This document shows, piece by piece, positions 43,530 through 53,100 of a stretch of 64,000 nt of DNA. Position 1 is the stretch's first letter, and each line of letters opens with the position of its first letter. The translations under genes were made by a program, and so were the position numbers. The DNA lies in contig JABZFO010000113.1 of assembly GCA_014237405.1 (NCBI GenBank), forward strand, positions 39,237 to 103,236, in the 5' to 3' direction. Source of the stretch: Desulfosarcina sp. Its GTDB lineage: Bacteria > Desulfobacterota > Desulfobacteria > Desulfobacterales > Desulfosarcinaceae. The notes beneath the pieces were generated by a model. That model was not told the origin of the DNA. It saw nothing but the letters and a program-made list of their open reading frames with translations, and did no database searches.

Positions 43530-46040
43530 ATGAGAACAAAAAGGGGAATTTTAATCGTAGCGCTTGCCCTGGCCGCCGTGGTTGTCTGGTCGACTGCCTC
43601 GATTGCAGCCGTTGACAGAGTGCTCTGCGTACCATGGGAAGGAAATCCGAACTCACATCATACCGCCATCAGCGGCCAGGCCGTGAACTTAAATGCGGTT
43701 ATTTATGGAGATGCGACCGGTGGGACCTTCTCCTACAGCTGGGAATTCAAAGATTTTTCACCACCTACAACTGGAACGATCAGCATACCGGCCAACGGCA
43801 TCTATAACCTGCAGGTTGCACACACCTTTACCGGTGCTCTGGGCGCGACCTTCGATACCGAACTGACCATCGAAGGGATCACCGACGTCTACAACATCGT
43901 CATTGCACCGGATAACTATGACGCCAAGGTAAACATCGCCATCGACAAGGGGCTTTGGTACCTGCACACCCAAATGCTGCGCACAAATGTGGGACACAAT
44001 ACCGTACCCGGTGGATATTGGAATGATAATAGCTGGTACGTCGGCCGCACCGGCGCCAGCGTGTGGGCCTTTGAAGTGCAAGGGCACCTGCTGACCGTGG
44101 AAGCGGACCCCCTCAATCCTGTGGAAGACCCCTATGTGGAGAATGTTCAAAGGGGCATCAACTACCTGCTCGCCCAGACACGTTATCAGACCATGAACCC
44201 TCAGACTTATGGCCATCCTGAGGATTACGACGGTGACGGAGCCGGCGATGGCAACGGCATCGGTTTGGTGTGTTACCACTCCGTTAACCACACTAATTAC
44301 GAACAGGGCCTTGCCATGGGCGCCATTGCTGGCTCCGGAGACCCGGCAGCCGTCGCAGCAACCGGTGGCAGTTATGTGCTTGGACGAACTTATGCCCAAA
44401 TCGTCCAGGACATGGTTGACTGGTATGCTTGGAGCCAAATCGACGACCCACTTTTTCCACCAAACGATGCAAGAGGGGGCTGGTACTATACGGCTAATGC
44501 TAACTACCAACATGGCACTTATGGCGACAATTCCGCTTCTCAATGGGCCTATATCGGCCTTGATGCCGCCGTGGCCAACTTCGGCAGCAATGTGCCGCAA
44601 TGGATGAAAGAGCAGTTAGCTGGCTATCTTCACTCTCAAATTATCTACAGGGGAGGCAGTGTAAGCTACAGAGCTAATTATGGCCCCAACGCATACAACG
44701 ACAATGTTTGTCTCACCGGCGGTGCTTTGGTCGGAATGGCACTGGTTGGAGAAACGATATACGATATTATAAATGGTTCGGGGGCTTTTGATGCCGACCA
44801 ATCAAGCATAGAAAGCGTTTTGGGGACCAACTGGCATGGGACGATTAGTCGATGGAAAGAAAACTGGTACGGCCATAGAGCGTACTATACAATGTATTCC
44901 GTTATGAAAGGATTCCGCCTAACCGGAATCGAATCCCTGCCGGGATCGCCCGGGACCACTAACTGGTATGCCGATTACGTCAGCGTCATGATCCCGGATC
45001 AACATCCCGACGGGCACTGGCGAGGCACCGGCTGGATGGATGGCTACATCAGGGAAGATATGGGCACGGCATTTGGCGTGCTGATCCTTACCCCAAGCCC
45101 ATTTTCACCGCCTCCGGAAGCCTGCTTCGACGCCGAACCCAACCCGAGCTATCTTGACATTCCGATCACATTTGATCCTGCTTGTTCATACCATCGCAAC
45201 AGCGAGAGAAACATCGTCCTGTACGAGTGGGATTGGAACAACGATGGAACATATGACACATCGAGCGTAACACCGGACATTCAGACCCATGTATGGCCCA
45301 GCAGTGAATTCGGTCTCGGTGCCTATCCTGTAACGCTTAGAGTTACCGACGATACGGAACCGGTGCCTGTGACCGATACCTACGTGCTCACCATTAACCT
45401 CACAACGCCGCCCCATCCACCTGTGGCCGTAGCTGGCGGCCCCTACATGGTATCCTTGTGTGAGGGCGACACACTGACGCTGGACGGCTCAGCCTCCTGG
45501 GACATCAACACCGGCCAGAGTGAAAGTGGAAACCCACCCTATGACGCAATCATGTCTTGGGCATGGGATCTCGGTGGTGCCCCTTGGGACTATGCTGATG
45601 CATCAGGTGAGACCGTAACCGTAAATCCGTCCGATTTCCTTAGTGTCGGCGCCAACAGCATTGGCCTGAAGGTTACAGACAACACTGTAAATGCATTTCC
45701 AGGAAGCGGCCAGGAGGACCTCACTGATGAAGATTTCACTACAGTAACGGTCTTCGACAACTGCGGTTCCTGCGATCTGTATGCCCGTGCCAAGAGCGGC
45801 AAAGTGCAACTCACCTGGGCACACAGCGGCGCTGATAGCTACGACGTTTACCGCAGCACCGAGGGGCCCAATACCGGATTTACGCTTATCGCAGATGATC
45901 ATGTAACCACCTACGCCACCTACCTGGACACCGATGTGGTCAACGGCATTACCTACTATTACCGTGTGGTGGACAGCGACGGCTGTGGATCGGCGGCAGT
46001 GAGTGCAACGCCCATTGCCCGGCCCACACGTACCCGGTAG
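43530..46040 (+). CDS. Secreted alpha/alpha-toroid protein with PKD and FN3-like domains
   Basis: 836 aa; ATG 43530 behind GGAAGGGG. Signal peptide (1-27), a PKD-like beta domain (~30-125), then an alpha/alpha-toroid of the prenyltransferase/squalene-oxidase-repeat type (~130-520; KVNIAIDKGLWYLHTQM, ASVWAFEVQGHLL, a Ca-loop-like DYDGDGAGDGNG, ASQWAYIGLDAAV, QHPDGHWRGTGW). Next come two PKD domains (~530-750, EACFDAEPNPSYLDI and VAVAGGPYMVSL) and a final FN3-like domain (RAKSGKVQLTWAHSGADSYDVYR). The whole order is collinear with the N-terminal third of the Rhs protein at 55997-63841. Extracellular; probably carbohydrate- or surface-binding. No PEP-CTERM or anchor seen. Confidence 0.85.
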   Translation: MRTKRGILIVALALAAVVVWSTASIAAVDRVLCVPWEGNPNSHHTAISGQAVNLNAVIYGDATGGTFSYSWEFKDFSPPTTGTISIPANGIYNLQVAHTFTGALGATFDTELTIEGITDVYNIVIAPDNYDAKVNIAIDKGLWYLHTQMLRTNVGHNTVPGGYWNDNSWYVGRTGASVWAFEVQGHLLTVEADPLNPVEDPYVENVQRGINYLLAQTRYQTMNPQTYGHPEDYDGDGAGDGNGIGLVCYHSVNHTNYEQGLAMGAIAGSGDPAAVAATGGSYVLGRTYAQIVQDMVDWYAWSQIDDPLFPPNDARGGWYYTANANYQHGTYGDNSASQWAYIGLDAAVANFGSNVPQWMKEQLAGYLHSQIIYRGGSVSYRANYGPNAYNDNVCLTGGALVGMALVGETIYDIINGSGAFDADQSSIESVLGTNWHGTISRWKENWYGHRAYYTMYSVMKGFRLTGIESLPGSPGTTNWYADYVSVMIPDQHPDGHWRGTGWMDGYIREDMGTAFGVLILTPSPFSPPPEACFDAEPNPSYLDIPITFDPACSYHRNSERNIVLYEWDWNNDGTYDTSSVTPDIQTHVWPSSEFGLGAYPVTLRVTDDTEPVPVTDTYVLTINLTTPPHPPVAVAGGPYMVSLCEGDTLTLDGSASWDINTGQSESGNPPYDAIMSWAWDLGGAPWDYADASGETVTVNPSDFLSVGANSIGLKVTDNTVNAFPGSGQEDLTDEDFTTVTVFDNCGSCDLYARAKSGKVQLTWAHSGADSYDVYRSTEGPNTGFTLIADDHVTTYATYLDTDVVNGITYYYRVVDSDGCGSAAVSATPIARPTRTR

Positions 46041-46088
46041 GCTGACGCTGTGAGAGGCTGAACTATCAGCCGACATCTAAAACACAAA

Positions 46089-46130
46089 GAGGCCGGCAGT
46101 AATACCATACTGCCGGCCTCAAAACTTTTT
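46089..46130 (+). terminator. Rho-independent terminator after the toroid gene
   Basis: Perfect 13-bp stem GAGGCCGGCAGTA / TACTGCCGGCCTC with loop ATACCA, followed by AAAACTTTTT. Confidence 0.9.
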
Positions 46131-46172
46131 AATGAATGCCTCTTTAGATCATTAAAGATGGAGCCACCGATA

Positions 46173-46934
46173 ATGGCCAAAAAAAGTATCGCTCATTCCA
46201 TAACCTTTTTGATCGCCATTGTTTTTCTATCGATGACAGCTTTTTTCTCAGTTGAAAATGTCTGTGCCGATCAGCATCTTAGACTGGAACTGAAGGAAAA
46301 CGGGTTTCATATTGAGGCCAGGCAAATTCCACTCATCGATATACTTAAAGCTATTTCTCAACAAGCACAGATTATCCTGGTTACCAGCGACTCACTAGAA
46401 GAGCCAGTATCTATCTTCCTCCAATCCCAAAGTTTAGAGGACACCATCGAACGGCTTCTGGCGAAACGTAATTTTGCTGTTTTTTATAATCAATCAGACG
46501 ATGGCACCTTCAGCCCGAGTGAAATCCGTGTGTTCGGCAGCAAGTCACCCGTAACCTACCTGCCTGCGGGAACCAACCCCCCAGGCCATGACGACCACAT
46601 GCAGCACTACAGCAGGGACTGGTATGCGAAAGAATTCCAGCAGGCAGAAAAACTATCCCGCCATATCACGGCCATACCGGTAAAAAACAGCTCAGCGGAA
46701 CCGGATCCATTGGCCGGCGGAATCGAGGTGAAACAGGTGGCAGAAAACTCCGTGTTCAGCCAGATCGGCCTGCGGGAAGGAGATCTTATCCGGGATGTGA
46801 ATGGTGTGCCGGTAGATACTACTGAAGCGTTTCTCGGAGCACTGCGAGTTGCCCCCGACCAAGGATCTACCATCCGGATCGAACGCCTGGATATCGATAA
46901 CACAATCAATCCCATCTATATCGAACTACGCTAG
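46173..46934 (+). CDS. Secreted STN-like plus PDZ protein
   Basis: 253 aa from ATG 46173 (GGAG nine nt upstream). Signal peptide MAKKSIAHSITFLIAIVFLS to about residue 30; residues ~35-100 resemble the secretin/TonB short N-terminal (STN) domain (FHIEARQIPLIDILKAISQQ, VSIFLQSQSLEDTIERLLA); residues ~165-253 form a PDZ domain (SVFSQIGLREGDLIRDVNGV, STIRIERLDIDN). STN domains occur in type II secretion and TonB systems, and GspC has a PDZ domain, so a role in secretion of nearby giant proteins is conceivable; this is inference. It has its own transcription unit, since a terminator precedes it. Confidence 0.78.
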   Translation: MAKKSIAHSITFLIAIVFLSMTAFFSVENVCADQHLRLELKENGFHIEARQIPLIDILKAISQQAQIILVTSDSLEEPVSIFLQSQSLEDTIERLLAKRNFAVFYNQSDDGTFSPSEIRVFGSKSPVTYLPAGTNPPGHDDHMQHYSRDWYAKEFQQAEKLSRHITAIPVKNSSAEPDPLAGGIEVKQVAENSVFSQIGLREGDLIRDVNGVPVDTTEAFLGALRVAPDQGSTIRIERLDIDNTINPIYIELR

Positions 46935-46961
46935 CGATTTCTTCTATTTTACTTTCAACTA

Positions 46962-47039
46962 ATGAAGTTGACAATCAAACTACTTCTCATCTTTCTTCTG
47001 CTTGCATTTCTTTTTCTTCTCACATTTAGCATCTGGTGA
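46962..47039 (+). CDS. Possible 25-aa hydrophobic peptide
   Basis: MKLTIKLLLIFLLLAFLFLL then TFSIW and stop: a single hydrophobic helix of the small-membrane-protein or type I toxin kind. There is no clear ribosome site, and it lies 27 nt after the STN-PDZ gene. Could be chance. Confidence 0.2.
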   Translation: MKLTIKLLLIFLLLAFLFLLTFSIW

Positions 47040-47189
47040 AAGCATTTTGAAATCATGTTCAGCCAGCCCCACCCATCTTCAATCAAAGGTACCGCTAAGC
47101 TCAAAAAAACGTCTTATTTAGCCTAAGCCTCTGATAAATGGGTATACCAGCTTGGGCGACGCCTTTATCTAATCCATACCCCTTCTTAT

Positions 47190-50100
47190 TTAAATGATCG
47201 ATCCAGACACAGGTTCCTTCGGCGAAGCAACTAAACGCCAAATCATGTATACACTATTTCCTGAAACGCCAATATTTCGACCTTCATATGGCTCTGATGA
47301 TAGGCTTCCCCCGCACGAGAAAGATTCTTCAACAATTGACCCTTCAGGTAATCGCAGATACGAATATCCACACCCAAGCTGTCCTCCCGCAGAAAAAGAA
47401 ACACCAACCCCAAGACCACGGAAATCAATCAGGCTTCTTTTTCCTGGGGCTTGGAAATGATTCATCTCTGTAAATAAGCCAAAATCAAAACCAGCACCAA
47501 CTCCAACTCCAATATCAAAAACTATATAACGAGCACAATATGTTCTTAAGGGTATTAGCGAGTCCGGGTCCTCACATATTGTGACGAGGCTTGCTCCATA
47601 ATATTGCATAGCTCCACCATGAGCCCCAATTTCAAACCTTATTAGAAACTTTTTGGTTCGCCCATTAAAAACCGCTGCTTTTTCTCTGCGACCAATATAA
47701 TCTTCACCCGTGGCTACAATAGTAAGGGCTGCTAATATTCCCACGATGACCATTGTACCTGTCAACAATAATAGGTTAGTCTCACCGCTGGGATCAAAAT
47801 ACATCACAGGATTCACATTTGCATATAGGTATCTATGCAGTGAGACCGGCTCAAACTGATTCCCCAGCACGGGATCGTGGGTAACGAACCGTCCGGTATT
47901 CTCGTCATAGTATCTTGCTCTCAGATAATAAAAGCCTACATTTGGATCATATTGTTCTCCAGTATAGAGGTAATGATTCTCTGTTGTGCCGCCATGGCCA
48001 AGTAGGATCCCGAAGGCATCATAGACAAAACTATCGGTTATGCCTGCTGATCCATCGGTGAGGTTTCGCGTGCTCATCTGGCCGTCGTAGTGGTAGTAGG
48101 ACAAAATCCCGCCGCGGTTCTGGCTAATCAGATCATCACCGTACATATAGCTCACAATCAGGCTGTCGCTTCCATCCCGTTCTTCCAGCACCTGGGAATA
48201 TGGCCTGTTCTTATCCACCAGGTAGTAGGTTGCGATTCCATCAGTATTTGAAGCAGTTCTGATACCGTCCACATCGTACCCGTAGGCCGTGGTGCTTATG
48301 CCATCATGAGTCTGAACCAATCTGTTTTCATAGTCGTAGTCATAGGTTGTCGTTGTGATGCCGTCTGATTTGCTGACCGTATTGCCATTATTATCGTAGG
48401 CATAGGTGTTTGTATATCCAGGTCCTGCCTCTGTGATAAGTTGGTCATTGGCATTGTAGATATAGGTGGTGGTGCCGCTCGAATCAGTGTTGGTTAAGCG
48501 GTTGCCCACAGGATCATAGGTATAATCAATCGTTTCATTGCCCAGCGCTGGATCGGTGATGTCTTCCTGGGTCAGCCGGTAGAGACTGTCGTACGAATAA
48601 TCGACCACTCTGCCCGAATCTTCCGTCACCCGGAGGCGGTTGCCTGCAGCCCCAAGTGTATAGGCGAAGCTCGAGATTATCACACTGGACGAATCTCTGT
48701 TTTCAAGATAGGTGAGCCGGTTCAGGCTATCGTAGGTGTATTCAGCCACTGTGCCGTTGGGATAGGTCACGTTCGCCCGGTTACCCACGCTGTCATAAGT
48801 GTAGGTCGTAACTCCTCCATATGAGTCGGTGACGGTAGCCGGGCGGTTCAATGCATCGTAGGTATAGGTAGTTGTGCCGGAGGGCACGGTCACAGAAGTC
48901 CGGTTGCCCTTGGCATCGTATGTATATCCAATTGAGGAGCCGTCCGGATGCGTCACCGTGAGCAGCCTGTCTCTTAGATTATAGGTATAAGAGGTGACAC
49001 CCCTCCCGTCTGTGACAGTTTCGCGTTTACCGGTGGCTGTGTAGGTAAACGATACCTCAGAGCTGTCTGTGTACTGTTTACGAACGATCCGTTTCATGGC
49101 ATCATAAGTGTATGCGATGATGTCGCCATTAAAATCCGTCTTCATCAATACATTACCGTTTGCGTCATAGGTATAGCTTTCGCCCTGCCCCATGGGGAGC
49201 GTTCGGATTAAAAGCCTTCCAAGGCTGTCATAGGTGAATGACGTGGTGTTGCCGTTCGCGTCCGTCTGGGTGAGCTTGTTACCCATACTGTTATATGAGT
49301 AGATTGTTTCATTGCCCAATGCGTCAATCACCCTTATCAAGCGTCCAAGGGCATCGTATTCGTAAAACGTCGTGATGCCTGCCTGATCGGTTTCGGAGAT
49401 CTTCTTGTCTCTGCAGCTTGAACAACAGCCTGCGCCATATTCAGCGGTTGTAGATGTGCCGTCAGTAAAGATTGTCGTGATGCGACGATTCAGGGCATCA
49501 TAAATATAGGAGGTAGTATTGCCATTGGCATCAGTCATGCTCAACTGGTTTCCATTGACATCATAAGTGAAGGTAGTGATATTGCCGAGAGCATCGATTG
49601 TGCGTATCTTCCTACCCACAGCATCGTACTCATCTTCAGTCCGGTTACCGTTTTCATCCACAGTCGCTGTTATTCTTCCAACTGCGTCGTACTCAAAACT
49701 TATGCTGTTGCCGTCAGGATGGGTGATTCGGACAAGGCGATTTCTTGTCGCCTGTTCCCCACTTCCATGATTGCCGGCATCGTATTCGAACTGTGTCACC
49801 CTGCCGGCCCTATCAGTCGATCTGATCCGGTTCCCATTCCCATCGTAGGAACTATTCTCTACCGTTCCATCCGGATAAGTAGTCTGGACTATGTTGCCGT
49901 TTTCGTCGTACTCATACTCTGTGCGGTATCCGAGCTTATCTACCTCAGCAACTTTTTTGCCTATGGCATTGTATTCGGTTGTGAAAATATTTCCGAGCGA
50001 ATCGGTTATATTGATTATATTTCCGAGGTTATCGTATTCCTTAGTTGTAGTGTTACCCAGAGGATCCGTCTCTGTCAGCACGTTGCCGTTGCTGTCATAG

Positions 50101-53100
50101 GTATAAGCCGTCACATTGCCTAACGGATCGGTCGCAGTAAGCTTGTTACCGTGAGCGTCATAGGTGTATACAGTGACATTTCCCTGGCAGTCGGTTTTAC
50201 TGAGCATATTTCCACTTACATCATATGCATATGTACTAGTGTTCCCAAGCGCATCTGTTTTGGTAAGCATATTTCCGTTACTGTCATATGTGTATGTTGT
50301 CGCGTTGCCGAGCGAATCGGTTGTGGTCAGGAGCTGATTCCTGCTGTTATATGTCCAGGAGGGGATATTGCCTAACGCATCAGTCTCGGTCAGCTGGTTC
50401 CCTCTGACATCATAAGTCCATGTCGTGGTATTCCCCAATGAATCAGTTTCTGAGAGCTTATTGCCGTCCGCATCGTACGTGTAGTACGTGATGTTGCCCA
50501 AAGGATCTGTCTCTGAGATGATGTTCCCCTCGCTGTCATATTCATAGGCGGTCGTGTGGCCGTTTCGGTCAGTCACATACTCAATGGTATTTTCCGTGTC
50601 GTGGGTTATGCTTATAGTGTTCCCCAATCCATCCACCGTTCCGATCATACGGCCCAACTCGTCATACTGGGTCTGGAGGACTTCAATCCCACGTGGATCG
50701 ATGATGCTGATCAGATTGTGGTCAAAGTCGTAGCCGTACTCGGTCAGATTGCCTTCCTGATCGGTAAAACCGACCAAGTCGCCGACGGCGTTATAGGCGT
50801 AGGCCACTTCGTAGCCTATCGGATCGGTGATCCGGGTGATACGGCCGCTGCCGTCGCGATCCATGACGATGGCGAGACCTGAAGAGTGACTGATACCGCT
50901 GGGCCCGAAACTCAGTCTGTTACCATTGCGGTCGGTGATGCTCTCGAGTCCTGAGGTCATGGAAATGACAAGCTCCATCCCTTCAGCGGTTGTGAGCCGA
51001 AAGCGATCCGGGTCGAAGGGTCCTACCTCAATGCTGCCGAGATCGAGTAACTGGCCATTATCCAACAGTAGATCCGGCGTGTCCACAGCATCCAAAGTTG
51101 CTGTGGTGCCCTCTAATGCGGTAAATGACGGTCTTACCCAGTCCGGGGAGATCGGCGGTTGTACTATGAATGACGGCGTGAACTCGAAGCGATCCTGACG
51201 GCCGTCGGCATAGGTAACCAAAACTTTGGGTACATTATCGGTCTCTAGAACGTAAGTTGGGCTACCCAGCCAGGAGCCGCTCTGAACAGCTTGCCAGCCT
51301 GTACCGAGAGTACGAGTCACCTGGATCTTGATACCTGAGATCAGGGCCATATCCCAGCCAATACCAAAGTCGCCTTTTTCCTTGTCAAAGCTGTTGTAAG
51401 TACGAGTTACGGTAATAGGGACGCCGGAAACCGGGATTGAGGTATCCTGAAAGGCTAACGAGAACTGCCCGATCTTGAGTTTGCTGTTGATTTCGATCGG
51501 TGTACTGGCATTGAAGACCGTCAGATGTCCATCCTCGTCATAGGCAATGACACGAACATCATAGAGCCCATTCGCCAGCAGGGTGGGATCAATGGTGCCA
51601 AGGATATCGCCCTGAATGGAAGTGGTTCCTTCCGCTATCTGCCGGTAGTTGCCGCTTCCCGCTGGGGCGATTTCAATACCGTACCAGGCCAGGTAGGGAT
51701 CGGTGATTGTGCCAGTCAGTCCATAAGGCTCATCCACGGTAAGATCGGCAGGGATTACCACCGAGACCACCGGCGGCTCGGTATCGACCAGGGGAAGGAC
51801 CTGCACCCGGAAGTTCTGGGAGGCGTATAACCCCTCGGCATCACGAACCACCACCGTTATTGTCTGGCGGCCTTCCTGATCGATTGTCGGGGTCCAGGAG
51901 ACGAGTCCGTCAGCATCGATACTCATGCCTTCCGGTGCGAGAGCCAGGGCATAGTCCAGCGGCCCACCTTCAGGATCACTGGCTGTTACCTGATAGCTGT
52001 AAGGCGTCTCCGCCGTAGCCGTGGTCACCGGATCAGAAGTGATCACGGGTGGTTCGTTTGTAATGGCAGAATCCCCCACTAATCTGCACCGGGAAAACCC
52101 ACTGGAGTTGATCCGCGGATCGGGAGCGACCCGGGTCATGCGAGTGGCGGTGGCGGTCAGATAGAGGCCCGAGAGGTTCTCGGGAATCGTCGTCTCGAAG
52201 CTGCCGTCGACCTCCGGGGTGAGAGCCGCCAGCCAGCGCTCACCTTCGCCGTAGCCGCTGGCATCGCAGCCACGGTTGGCGAATATTTCGACCAGACAAT
52301 TCTGGGGATTACTCGTGCTCAGGTTGCCCATCACGCGGGTGATGCCATTGTCCGCTTCGGTAGCGTTGATGACCGGATAGTTTTGCAGGCCCTCGATGTA
52401 AGCCTCGGGCACCGAAAACAGCTTCTTGACGTACAACCCGTCAATACCCATGCCGCCATTGTCATGGATCTGATTCCCCAGAATGCGAACAGTCGATGCC
52501 CGGTTGGGACATGTGTTACAAGTAGCCCATACCATCTTTTCTATTCCCGGCCCATTATTGAAGGCGATGATGTTGCCCGCACCCTCCTCAGTACCACCTA
52601 TGATGCTGTAGCCGTACCCTGCCGCTTTGATCCCTCGTCCATTGGGCAGGGGGGTTACACCGTCCGAACCGACCCCGATCTTGTTGCCCTGTACGATGAG
52701 GCGATCCCGGTTCGACACGATAATCCCATCGTTGCGGTTGCCACTGATGATGTTTCCCTCATTCGGGCCCGTACCGCCGATAAGACCTTCGGGATCAGCC
52801 GCCGATACGATTCCACTGCTATTGCCGAGAGCTTGGGTGCCTGTCGCATCCGTGCCAATCAGATTTCCCTGGATGCGGAGAGAGAGATTGTTGATAGCTC
52901 GATTAGTCACGAGGCGAATCCCACGCAAGAAGCCCCCTATCACATTGCCCGCACCCGGGATGCCGCCGCCGATCAGCACTCTTCCGGGAAGCTCCGACCC
53001 ATCATCGTCCACGTCCGCAACCTGGATACCATTTCCCGCCGTTCCGGGTTCCGGAGTGACTGCTACCGACCCGGTAATGTCGGTGCCGATGTAATTGCCC

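Noticed and set aside
49945..50515. Regularly spaced repeats that might be taken for a CRISPR array
   Set aside because: The 63-nt units are in-frame 21-residue YD repeats of a coding sequence, without unique spacers.
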